Part shown: one piece after another, positions 1 through 6,789 of the stretch | Layout of the letters: each line of letters begins with the position of its first letter | Position numbering within the stretch: the stretch's first letter is position 1 | NCBI GenBank assembly: GCA_905214855.1 | Contig: CAJMNU010000048.1 | Coordinates: 1-10,720, forward strand | Length of the DNA stretch: 10,720 nucleotides | Direction of reading: 5' to 3' | From: an uncultured bacterium | GTDB taxonomy: Bacteria; Bacillota; Clostridia; Lachnospirales; Lachnospiraceae | The notes under the pieces: generated by a model | Database searches by the model: none | Told to the model about the DNA's origin: nothing | Seen by the model: only the letters and a program-made list of their open reading frames with translations | Translations under genes and position numbers: made by a program

Positions 1-483
1 ATTGATGCTCTGTATGAGGCGAGCGAGGCAGGCGTTAAGATTGAGCTGATCATCCGAGGAATCTGTTGTCTGAGAGCTGGTGTATCGGGACTGAGTGAAA
101 ATATTCAGGTGCGTTCTATTGTCGGCAATTTCCTAGAACATGCAAGGATTTTCTGGTTTGAAAATGCAGGGGCAGAAGAGATCTACATGGGAAGTGCGGA
201 TTGGATGCCACGTAATCTGGATAAACGTGTAGAAATCCTGTTCCCAGTAGAAAATCCGGAACTCAAGAAAGAGGTAAAACATATTCTTGAAGTGCAGCTT
301 GCAGACAATATGAAAGCTCATATACTGATGCCGGATGGAAGCTATGAAAAACCTGACAGAAGAGGAAAGACACCGGTTTGTGCGCAGGATACATTCTGCA
401 AAGAGGCAGTGGAACGGGTAAAGAAGCTGCGTGAGGCAGAGGGAAATACAAGAGTTTTTATTCCATCAGAGAGTGTACAGTAA
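1..483 (+). CDS. ppk1: Polyphosphate kinase 1, C-terminal part (5' end outside window)
   Basis: This is the last 160 residues of PPK1, which reversibly transfers the terminal phosphate of ATP onto inorganic polyphosphate. Frame 1 is open from base 1, so the gene begins upstream of the window. The visible part matches the catalytic C-terminal region: [15 protein letters not shown] (visible residues 11-25), a Leu-Ser-Glu-Asn segment, then [14 protein letters not shown] (44-57) and [18 protein letters not shown] (61-78). His47 of the visible part, codon 139-141, lies in the conserved LEH-R motif. From family knowledge it corresponds to the second conserved catalytic-region histidine of PPK1. The tail after the last conserved block is about 80 residues, ending PSESVQ-stop. 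No separate terminator follows the stop except the hairpin at 538-594. There is no sign of frameshift. Family assignment is firm; functional linkage to the downstream operon is not implied. Confidence 0.95.
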   Translation: MDALYEASEAGVKIELIIRGICCLRAGVSGLSENIQVRSIVGNFLEHARIFWFENAGAEEIYMGSADWMPRNLDKRVEILFPVENPELKKEVKHILEVQLADNMKAHILMPDGSYEKPDRRGKTPVCAQDTFCKEAVERVKKLREAEGNTRVFIPSESVQ

Positions 484-507
484 AAAAAGAAATCTCCTGT
501 TGAGAGC

Positions 508-540
508 TAAGAGAAAGATTTAAGAGAAATGTAATGTAAA
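508..540 (+). promoter_or_regulatory. Direct repeats, possible response-regulator binding site
   Basis: TAAGAGAAA occurs at 508-516 and again, identically, at 521-529. A related TAATGTAAA follows at 532-540. The start-to-start steps are 13 and 11 bases. OmpR/PhoB-family regulators typically bind tandem direct repeats about one helical turn apart, often overlapping a poor -35 region. Here the third copy sits where the -35 of the 557-562 hexamer would be, and no good TTGACA is present there. Autoregulation by the regulator encoded at 597 is inferred, not shown. The A-rich composition makes chance repetition possible. Confidence 0.35.
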
Positions 541-553
541 AATACCTTTTTTG

Positions 554-562
554 TGGTAAGAT
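554..562 (+). promoter_or_regulatory. Candidate extended -10 promoter (TGGTAAGAT)
   Basis: TAAGAT at 557-562 matches five of six positions of TATAAT and is preceded by TG plus one base, the extended -10 form that can work without a good -35. The corresponding -35 region (about 534-539, ATGTAA) is poor. Transcription would start near 568-570, leaving a leader of about 28 bases before the ATG at 597. The hexamer starts on the last base of the left arm of the hairpin at 538-594, so transcripts from this promoter would lack that arm. Confidence 0.45.
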
Positions 563-580
563 GATTGTAGTGAAACCACA

Positions 581-587
581 AGGGAGG
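581..587 (+). promoter_or_regulatory. Ribosome binding site AGGGAGG fixing the regulator start
   Basis: AGGGAGG lies nine bases before ATG 597 and selects that codon over the in-frame ATG at 561, which has no ribosome site and would add twelve residues (ending in RYFF) that are foreign to receiver domains. The site lies in the right arm of the 538-594 hairpin. Confidence 0.8.
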
Positions 588-596
588 TATTTTTTT

Positions 597-1301
597 ATGT
601 CTCAAATTGGAATTTTGGTAGTTGATGATGAGAAAGAGATTGCAGATCTGATTGAAATTTATCTGGTGAGTGATGGATATAAAGTGTATAAGGCAAGCAA
701 TGCATTAGATGGGCTGGAGATTTTGGAAAAAGAAGAGATCCATATGGTATTATTGGATATTATGATGCCTGGAATGGATGGACTGGAGATGTGCAGAAAG
801 ATCAGGGAGACGAACAATATCCCGATCATCATGCTGAGTGCCAGATCTACAGATCTGGATAAGATCCTAGGACTGGGAACAGGGGCAGATGATTATGTGG
901 TAAAACCATTTAATCCACTGGAACTGACAGCAAGAGTAAAATCACAGCTTCGTCGTTATACGCAGTTGAATCCGAACAATGCTAAGGCGCTTCAGGACAA
1001 GAATGAGATTTCTATAAGGGGATTGGTGATCAATAAGGACAATCATAAAGTAGTTGTTTATGGGGAAGAAATCAAGCTGACCCCGATCGAGTTTGATATT
1101 TTATATCTGCTCGCTTCGAATCCGGGGCGGGTATTCAGTACGGATGAGATCTTTGAGAAAGTTTGGAATGAGAAAGTGTACGAAGCCAACAATACGGTTA
1201 TGGTACATATCCGAAGGCTGCGTGGCAAGATGAAAGAAGACAGCCGTCAGAATAAGATCATTACAACTGTCTGGGGGGTAGGTTACAAAATTGAAAAATG
1301 A
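597..1301 (+). CDS. OmpR/VanR-family response regulator
   Basis: This 234-residue cytoplasmic transcription regulator is of the usual OmpR-family length. The receiver domain (about 4-117) has the acidic pair D10/D11, the phosphoacceptor D54 in VLLDIMMPGMDG, the switch residue S81 in IIMLSARS, and K103 in DDYVVKPF. After a linker rich in Asn and Lys comes a winged-helix DNA-binding domain (about 135-232) with IKLTPIEFDILYLL, VFSTDEIFEKVW and the closing TTVWGVGYKIEK. The start at 597 follows a strong ribosome site. The kinase gene overlaps its 3' end, so the two are a cognate pair. The resemblance is to VanR-type regulators, but nothing here indicates vancomycin resistance genes. The likely target is its own operon, through the repeats at 508-540; the true regulon cannot be read from the sequence. 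Confidence 0.95.
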   Translation: MSQIGILVVDDEKEIADLIEIYLVSDGYKVYKASNALDGLEILEKEEIHMVLLDIMMPGMDGLEMCRKIRETNNIPIIMLSARSTDLDKILGLGTGADDYVVKPFNPLELTARVKSQLRRYTQLNPNNAKALQDKNEISIRGLVINKDNHKVVVYGEEIKLTPIEFDILYLLASNPGRVFSTDEIFEKVWNEKVYEANNTVMVHIRRLRGKMKEDSRQNKIITTVWGVGYKIEK

Positions 1302-2427
1302 TATGAGCAGACGTTTCCATACCAGAGTGGTCAGCAGTATCCTTTACAGTGCCGTGATCACCTGTCTGATCGAGGTTTTTCTGATTACGAATATCAGTAT
1401 GATCACACAATATATGGAAAAGACGAATTATAGTACATCTGCAGTGTATGGAATTTTAAGTTCTCCGATGTTTATGACAATGGCATATGTTTTGTTGGGA
1501 ATCGGGATTTTTTCTATATCCTTTTTGATGATGCACAAGAGTTTTCTGGATTATATCAGCAGGATCTCTGCTGCGATGCAGAATATTTCAGAAGGTGATT
1601 TTAATACTGTATTAGAAGTGCGTGGGGATGATGAGTTTTCCACAATGGCAGATAATTTGAATCAGATGGCACAGGATCTGAAGGAGTTGATGGAAAAAGA
1701 GAGGGAGGCGGAGAGAACGAAGAATGAGCTGATCACCAATGTAGCTCACGATCTGAGAACTCCTTTGACTTCTATTATTGGTTATCTGGAACTTCTTTCA
1801 CAAAAACCGGATCTTCCTCAGGAAATACGCTGTAAGTACATTGACATCGCCTTTAACAAAGCACGCAGACTGGAAAAGCTGATCGAGGATCTGTTTGGTT
1901 TTACCAAGCTGAATTATGGAAAGATTTCTATGAATGTCACTCAGGTAGATATCGTAAAATTACTGGAGCAGCTGCTGGAGGAATTTTATCCAAGTTTTTC
2001 TGAAAAAAATCTGTACTATGAGTTGGACACGAATGTACAGTCACAAAAGATCATGGCAGATGCAGATCTGATAGCAAGATTGTTTGATAATTTGATCAAC
2101 AATGCGATCAAATATGGTGCGGAAGGGAAAAAGATCATTGTAAAGATCCGGACAGACGATGAGACTGTTTCAATCTCCGTTGTCAACTATGGATATGTGA
2201 TCCCAGAGGAGGAACTTCCGCTGTTGTTTAACAAATTTTACCGTGTAGAGCAGTCCAGATCTACCCATACAGGAGGAACTGGTCTGGGGCTTGCAATTGC
2301 CAAGAACATTGTAGATATGCATGGAGGCACTATTGATGTGAAGAGTGATCTGGATGGAACAGTCTTTACTGTTCGTCTTCAGGTACATTTCGATGTCAAT
2401 AAAGAAAACTTTGGAAAGATTGGGTGA
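1291..2427 (+). CDS. VanS-like sensor histidine kinase with minimal extracellular loop
   Basis: This is a 378-residue membrane histidine kinase, partner of the preceding regulator. TM1 is about 14-37 and TM2 about 57-81, separated by only some 20 residues. There is no extracytoplasmic sensor domain, so sensing is probably within the membrane or through a partner. A HAMP segment (82-135) and a short coiled coil (130-148) lead to the H-box NVAHDLRTPLTSIIGYLELL with phosphoacceptor H153. The ATPase has an N-box (FDNLINNAIKYG, 265-276) and a GGTGLGLAIAK G2 box (328-338). The usual D-x-G-x-G box is replaced by NYGYVIP, as in other VanS-like kinases. The TTG start at 1291 overlaps the regulator by 11 bases and has a G-rich ribosome site about 8 bases upstream (GGGGGGTAGG). 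ATG 1303 is an alternative but lacks one. Confidence 0.92.
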   Translation: MKNDMSRRFHTRVVSSILYSAVITCLIEVFLITNISMITQYMEKTNYSTSAVYGILSSPMFMTMAYVLLGIGIFSISFLMMHKSFLDYISRISAAMQNISEGDFNTVLEVRGDDEFSTMADNLNQMAQDLKELMEKEREAERTKNELITNVAHDLRTPLTSIIGYLELLSQKPDLPQEIRCKYIDIAFNKARRLEKLIEDLFGFTKLNYGKISMNVTQVDIVKLLEQLLEEFYPSFSEKNLYYELDTNVQSQKIMADADLIARLFDNLINNAIKYGAEGKKIIVKIRTDDETVSISVVNYGYVIPEEELPLLFNKFYRVEQSRSTHTGGTGLGLAIAKNIVDMHGGTIDVKSDLDGTVFTVRLQVHFDVNKENFGKIG

Positions 2428-4892
2428 AAAGCATGGAAAAGGCTAAAGGGCGGAAGACGGTAAGCGTTCTTCTGCTTTTCGTTTTTATAAGTATATGCTT
2501 TATGGCAGGAAACAGTTATGCAGGGACAAAACATGAAGATCCTTTAAAAGATACTGTGACCATGGAAGTAATATATGGATATCAAAATAAGGCAAAAGGA
2601 AACAGATATATTCCTCTTCAGATTTTATGTAGCAATTCAGGGGAGGCGATAGAAGGGACACTTTCTATCAGGTCAATGGAGGCAAATTCACAGATCTATC
2701 AGTACCAATATCCAATCTCACTGCCAGCTGGAAGTACCACCAGTAAAGTCGTGAATATTCCTCTGGCATCGAAAAGGGATCAGCTATATCTGGAGCTTAC
2801 AGATGAGAATGGAAGAAGAGTGACTCAAAAAAGAGTCAAAATGGACACAGATAAAGACTATGCGGAGCTGTTTATTGGTATTTTGAGCGATCAGCCTGAA
2901 CATGTATCCTATTTTGACAATGTAGGGATTTACTATAGCCTTCTTCGCACACGGGCAATTCCTATGACGACAGAAGAGTTCCCAGACAGTATGCTGCAGT
3001 TGGATCTTTTGGATGTACTTTTGATCACAGATTACGATGTAGACAGGCTTTCCATTGATCAGCAGAATGCATTGATCGAGTGGGTCAATCATGGTGGTAT
3101 TCTTCTTTTGGGAAGTGGAAAAAGTGCGGATAAGACATTAAAGATCTTAGATCAGGATTATATGGGAGCTGTCTGGACAAATGCTCAGATGCGGGAAGTG
3201 ACATTTGGAACAGAATATGACAAATTGTATCCGGGAGATGGAAAACAGACACTTGCCTGTGTGGATATTGATTTGAAAAATGGAGCGGTTCTGCTTTCCA
3301 GTGATGATTTTCCACTTCTTACTATGATCCATCAAGAACAGGGAAAAATCGTCACTGCGGCATTTGATTTTGTGGATGTTGAGGAATTTGCCAGAGAACA
3401 GCCATCTCTTTTGGAAAAAATGTTTGCCGGTATTTATGGAGAAGATGGATTGACAGAGCTGGCGAATGATATGGTTGGCGGTATCTCTTCGGATTACTGG
3501 AATGTTCAGAGTATGGTTCAGTCAGGGAATACCAATAATCTGCCAAAAGTAGAATTGTATACGGTTGTCATGGCGTTGTATGTTCTGTTGGTAGGACCGG
3601 TGTTATATCTGTTTTTAAAGAAAAGAGAGATGACATTATACTATCGCGTGTCTGTTTTTCTGTCAGCTTTGTGTTTTACGGGTCTGGTTTATATGATGGG
3701 CGGATCTACAAGAATCTATTCTGCATTTTTCAGTTATGCAACGATCCATGAGGCATCCAAAGAGCTGGCATCTGATACGACTTATATCAATGTAAGAGTG
3801 CCATATAACAAATCGTATGATGTACAGCTTAGTTCAGATTATACCTTACTTCCTCTGACAAGAGACAGTTCCTATTATTCAGGAGAGAATATACCAAAGT
3901 TTACAGGGACGGAAATACCTCAGGTAAATATTTTATATGAAGAAGATAAAACAACGGTTTCAGTGGAAGATGCAGTTGCCTTTACTCCGACATACTTTAA
4001 AATGGAACAAAGTATGGCGAATGATGGGGCTTATCTGGAAGGAGAGGTGACGCTGTTTGATGGAAGAGTCTACGGATATGTGACGAACCGATATCCGTTT
4101 GAGGTAAAAAATGCTGCAATTTTGATGTATGGAAAGGTAGTTCAGTTGGGAGATATGCAGCCGAATGAGACAAGAGAGCTTTCAGGTGAACAGGCGATTT
4201 CATATCCTGTATTTAATTCTTATGTAGTGGCACAGTTCTTGTCTGGGTATGATAAGTACCAGAAAGCAGATATTGAAGATCCAGAATATCTTGCAGCTTT
4301 GGAACGATCCAATATGATTTCGTACTATATGCAGAAGAATTTTAATCATTATACTTCAGAGGCAGCAGCAGTGGCATTTTATGAGGAGGAAGGAACACCA
4401 CCATTTCTTGCCCAACAAAATTATGAATGTTTTGGAAGGACAATGCTGGTTTCTGCTTTGCATTCAGGAGAAAAATATAGCGGTTATATATATCGTTCTG
4501 CCCTTGCAAAGTCACCTAAGATCACATCGGGCAGTTTTTATGAGGAAGGAAATGTGATGTATGGACCAGATCCACTAATCTTGGAATATTATCTTGGAAA
4601 TGATCTGTCGGTAGAAGAAGTGATCTTAGAGCCATTGTCTGATATTTTCCAGAATAATGAGAAGTACTATTATCTGACATTGTTTGACGGAGGTTTGTAT
4701 TTTTATAATTATAATACAGGAAGCTATGATTTAGTGGAGGAGGGAAAGGAACGTTTTGACAGAGAAGAACTAGAGCCCTATCTCTCACCAGAAAATACAC
4801 TGACGATAAAATATGTACAGAAAACGCAGGAAGAAGAGACAGGATGGGATGTCATTTTGCCTATGGTATATGTGATAGGAAGGGGAAAATAA
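2424..4892 (+). CDS. Large exported membrane protein with GATase-like domain, ABC partner (GldG-like role)
   Basis: This 822-residue protein is of no family I can name with certainty. An N-terminal signal sequence (charged 1-11, hydrophobic 13-28, SYA-G cleavage-like site near 33) leads to a beta-rich segment (45-140). Next comes a Rossmann-like region (148-340) whose LLDVLLITDYD...ALIEWVNHGGILLLGSG text resembles the class-I glutamine-amidotransferase-like fold seen in GldG/DUF4350-type partners of ABC-2 systems. No catalytic Cys is visible at the expected nucleophile position. Two membrane helices (378-398 and 408-428) flank a short basic loop (KKREMTLYYR). About 390 further residues are predicted outside the cell. 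The GTG start overlaps the kinase stop (GTGA), and the stop overlaps the ABC start (TAATG), so translation is probably coupled. It most likely acts as the extracytoplasmic partner of the following ABC pair. Confidence 0.8.
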   Translation: MKSMEKAKGRKTVSVLLLFVFISICFMAGNSYAGTKHEDPLKDTVTMEVIYGYQNKAKGNRYIPLQILCSNSGEAIEGTLSIRSMEANSQIYQYQYPISLPAGSTTSKVVNIPLASKRDQLYLELTDENGRRVTQKRVKMDTDKDYAELFIGILSDQPEHVSYFDNVGIYYSLLRTRAIPMTTEEFPDSMLQLDLLDVLLITDYDVDRLSIDQQNALIEWVNHGGILLLGSGKSADKTLKILDQDYMGAVWTNAQMREVTFGTEYDKLYPGDGKQTLACVDIDLKNGAVLLSSDDFPLLTMIHQEQGKIVTAAFDFVDVEEFAREQPSLLEKMFAGIYGEDGLTELANDMVGGISSDYWNVQSMVQSGNTNNLPKVELYTVVMALYVLLVGPVLYLFLKKREMTLYYRVSVFLSALCFTGLVYMMGGSTRIYSAFFSYATIHEASKELASDTTYINVRVPYNKSYDVQLSSDYTLLPLTRDSSYYSGENIPKFTGTEIPQVNILYEEDKTTVSVEDAVAFTPTYFKMEQSMANDGAYLEGEVTLFDGRVYGYVTNRYPFEVKNAAILMYGKVVQLGDMQPNETRELSGEQAISYPVFNSYVVAQFLSGYDKYQKADIEDPEYLAALERSNMISYYMQKNFNHYTSEAAAVAFYEEEGTPPFLAQQNYECFGRTMLVSALHSGEKYSGYIYRSALAKSPKITSGSFYEEGNVMYGPDPLILEYYLGNDLSVEEVILEPLSDIFQNNEKYYYLTLFDGGLYFYNYNTGSYDLVEEGKERFDREELEPYLSPENTLTIKYVQKTQEEETGWDVILPMVYVIGRGK

Positions 4893-5830
4893 TGCTGAAG
4901 ATCAAAGACTTACATAAAAGTTATGGAAAATTTCATGCATTGGATGGTTTGGATCTCTCAATTGAACGTGGCGAATTGTTTGGTTTTGTTGGTTCTAATG
5001 GAGCGGGAAAAACGACAACGATCAAGATCATCACAGGACTTTTGCAGGCAGACAGCGGTATGGTTATGGTAGACGGGGTAGATGCATTCCGTAATAGAAA
5101 GGAACTAAAATCAAAGATAGGATATGTACCGGATTTTTTTGGTGTGTATGACAATCTGAAAGTTTCAGAGTATATGGAGTTTTTTGCCTCCTGCTGTGGT
5201 CTGGAAGGCTTGAAGGCAAGACAGCGCTGTATGACTTTGCTGGAGCAGGTCGGACTGGAGGAAAAAGTAGATTTTTATGTAGATAGTCTGTCGAGAGGAA
5301 TGCAGCAGAGACTTTGTATGGCGCGGGCTTTGATACAGGATCCTGCATTGCTGGTGCTGGATGAACCATCTTCTGGTCTGGATCCTAAGAGCAGACTGGA
5401 GATGAGAGAAATTCTGAAAGATTTGAGAGAACAGGGAAAAACCATTCTGATCAGTTCCCATATTCTTTCAGAACTTTCAGAGATCTGTACCGATATTGGG
5501 ATCATCGATCAGGGAAAGATGGCGGTGAAGGGTTCTATTGAAGATATTTTATCCAGAGTCAATGCTTCCAATCCACTTCTTATCACAGTGTTAGGTGAAG
5601 TGGAGAAGACGATGACTATTTTGAGGAGTCATCCTTATGTACAGACCATCTCAATTAAAGGAAAAGAGATCGTAGTCCGTTTTTCGGGAGAAAAGAGAGA
5701 TGAGGCAATGTTATTACAGCGCCTTATAGATGCAGACATCCCTGTAAGTGGGTTTATGAGGGAGAGAGGCAGTTTGGAGTCCATTTTTGTTCAGTTTATG
5801 GATCAGGGGAAAGGAGAAGGGCAGCTATGA
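4892..5830 (+). CDS. ABC transporter ATP-binding protein (ABC-2 / GldA-like)
   Basis: This 312-residue cytoplasmic ATPase powers the permease encoded next. Visible motifs are Walker A GSNGAGKTT (34-42, K40), signature LSRGMQQR (133-140), Walker B LLVLDEPSSGLDP with D157/E158, and switch H190 in ISSH. The Q-loop position in IGYVPDFFGVYDNL carries Asp81 instead of Gln, as is common for acidic residues in GldA-type exporters. About 85 residues follow the nucleotide-binding core, a usual accessory domain for ABC-2 ATPases. The start is ATG 4892 because AGGAAGGGG (4878-4886) precedes it and homology begins at LKIKDLHKSYG. An upstream in-frame ATG at 4844 would run deep into the previous gene. The 3' end overlaps the permease start (ATGA). 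The transported substrate is unknown. Confidence 0.95.
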   Translation: MLKIKDLHKSYGKFHALDGLDLSIERGELFGFVGSNGAGKTTTIKIITGLLQADSGMVMVDGVDAFRNRKELKSKIGYVPDFFGVYDNLKVSEYMEFFASCCGLEGLKARQRCMTLLEQVGLEEKVDFYVDSLSRGMQQRLCMARALIQDPALLVLDEPSSGLDPKSRLEMREILKDLREQGKTILISSHILSELSEICTDIGIIDQGKMAVKGSIEDILSRVNASNPLLITVLGEVEKTMTILRSHPYVQTISIKGKEIVVRFSGEKRDEAMLLQRLIDADIPVSGFMRERGSLESIFVQFMDQGKGEGQL

Positions 5831-6726
5831 AATGGAATCCTATTTTTCAAAAGGAGACAAAAGCATCTGCAAGAAGTTTTCGTGTTCCCCTGCTGATCAC
5901 AGTATTTAACAGTATTTTATCTATTGCGGCATTATTTAATATGTATTCTGTGATGGAACAGGTGAAGATGACAGCAGAAGTGCGATATTCCAGTTTTTTG
6001 GAACTCTATATCTTTGTGGCATCCATTGAGTTTATTTTGATCATTTTTTTAATGCCATCCATTACAGCTGGGAGTATCAGCGGGGAGAGGGAACGACGTA
6101 CACTGGATCTGATGCTGACTACAAATATGAGTACAGAGCAGATCATAATGGGTAAGATGATGGCGTCACTTCAGACAGTATTGCTGCTTTTGGTCTCAAG
6201 TCTTCCTGTGCTTGCACTTGTTTTTGTCTATGGAGGAGTGGATGGAAAAGATTTGATCCTTCTTCTTGGATATTTTGCTGTGACAGCATTGTTTATAGGA
6301 AGTATGGGACTATGTTTTTCAGCACTTTTTGGAAAGACGATGCTTTCATCTGTGGTGACATATGCGGCAACTTTGATCTTGGTGGCAGGGACATATGCAT
6401 TTAATCGGTTCTTTTATTCCATGACGCAGTTTGGACAAAGCAGTTATGGAATGATTCAGGATACAGCACCAAAGGCAGGAGCAGGCTGTTATTTGCTTCT
6501 TCTTAATCCAGCCGTGACATTTTATGTTCTTATTAACAAGCAGGCAGGCAGCAATCAGGTGATGGAACAGTTTGAACGGCATTTTGGAGTGCTTCAGGCA
6601 GAGTGGATCGGGCAGCATTGGGTTGGGATTAGTGTGATCTTGCAGATTGTTCTTTCTATCCTTTTTTTGAAATTGGCAGCATATGCAATTGAGCCAGTTA
6701 AACAAAAAAGGCAAAGAGAATCATAG
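5827..6726 (+). CDS. ABC-2 type permease (GldF-like)
   Basis: This 299-residue integral membrane protein is the channel partner of the preceding ATPase. About six hydrophobic helices can be seen near 19-42, 58-80, 113-135, 142-166, 172-192 and 265-287. A further hydrophobic patch at 220-236 may be re-entrant. After helix 2 comes SGERERRTLDLMLTT (84-98), the conserved cytoplasmic coupling motif of ABC-2 permeases. The protein ends with a basic tail (KQKRQRES). Start ATG 5827 overlaps the ATPase stop by four bases and has GGAGAAGGG just upstream. Together with the exported 822-residue protein it forms a three-part set like GldA/GldF/GldG. That suggests membrane or cell-surface remodelling or export rather than nutrient uptake, but no substrate is evident. 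Confidence 0.92.
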   Translation: MKWNPIFQKETKASARSFRVPLLITVFNSILSIAALFNMYSVMEQVKMTAEVRYSSFLELYIFVASIEFILIIFLMPSITAGSISGERERRTLDLMLTTNMSTEQIIMGKMMASLQTVLLLLVSSLPVLALVFVYGGVDGKDLILLLGYFAVTALFIGSMGLCFSALFGKTMLSSVVTYAATLILVAGTYAFNRFFYSMTQFGQSSYGMIQDTAPKAGAGCYLLLLNPAVTFYVLINKQAGSNQVMEQFERHFGVLQAEWIGQHWVGISVILQIVLSILFLKLAAYAIEPVKQKRQRES

Positions 6727-6789
6727 AATCCTAGAATATATAGAAAATATGTGAAATATGTGAAAAATAAAGAAAAAGGAGTATGGATT
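6727..6789 (+). other. 63-base gap before the SPFH gene, with short tandem repeats
   Basis: This is the largest gap within the operon. It is almost pure A/T and contains TAGAA three times (6724, 6732, 6741) and then a perfect tandem AATATGTGA at 6746-6763. TAGAAT at 6732-6737 resembles a -10 but has no convincing -35. No terminator hairpin is present, so transcription can run through. The ribosome site GGAG (6778-6781) lies eight bases before the next ATG. Confidence 0.5.
6746..6763 (+). repeat. Perfect tandem 9-bp repeat (AATATGTGA twice)
   Basis: Two adjacent identical 9-base units lie 26 bases upstream of the SPFH start codon. They follow looser TAGAA repeats with a step of 8-9 bases. They could be a regulator or sigma-factor-related element, or simple slippage in A/T-rich DNA. 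Confidence 0.5.

Larger units (their letters stand above)
538..594 (+). terminator. 20-bp hairpin: ppk1 terminator-like and SD-sequestering element
   Basis: Bases 538-557 pair in register with 575-594, leaving a 17-base loop (558-574). AAAAATACC pairs with GGTATTTTT, and TTGTGGT pairs with ACCACAA. The four positions between them form one A-U and three consecutive G-U pairs in RNA. A run of seven T (590-596) ends the right arm, so it resembles an intrinsic terminator for readthrough from ppk1. The right arm also contains AGGGAGG (581-587), the ribosome site of the response regulator, so a folded readthrough RNA would hide that site. The pairing is directly visible. Terminator activity and translational control are inferred. 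A -10-like hexamer within the structure suggests that only transcripts starting inside it would be freely translated. Confidence 0.55.
484..596 (+). other. Intergenic control region between ppk1 and the response regulator
   Basis: This 113-base A-rich spacer has no ORF of its own. It holds, in order, two copies of TAAGAGAAA plus a weaker third copy, an extended -10 hexamer, and a long inverted repeat whose right arm contains the Shine-Dalgarno sequence of the next gene. It is the only clear control region seen on the plus strand ahead of the eight-gene run, so it probably sets expression of the whole operon. Confidence 0.6.

Noticed and set aside
561..596. Upstream in-frame ATG extending the response regulator
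   Set aside because: No ribosome site, it would start within the promoter/hairpin, and the extra residues do not belong to a receiver domain.
597..2427. A vancomycin-resistance regulatory pair
   Set aside because: The similarity to VanR/VanS is at family level only; no vanHAX-type, vanY or other resistance gene is present in the window.
5132..5134. Asp81 in place of the Q-loop glutamine of the ABC ATPase, as a possible inactivating change
   Set aside because: Acidic residues at this place are usual in GldA-type ABC-2 ATPases, and all other motifs are intact.
6346..6714. A 122-codon open frame on the minus strand
   Set aside because: It is antisense to the ABC-2 permease with low-complexity, Cys-rich text; a shadow of the real gene.
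6698..6737. A promoter for the SPFH gene (TTAAAC with TAGAAT)
   Set aside because: The TAGAAT copies are good -10 matches, but spacing to any -35-like element is wrong and the A/T richness makes such matches cheap.
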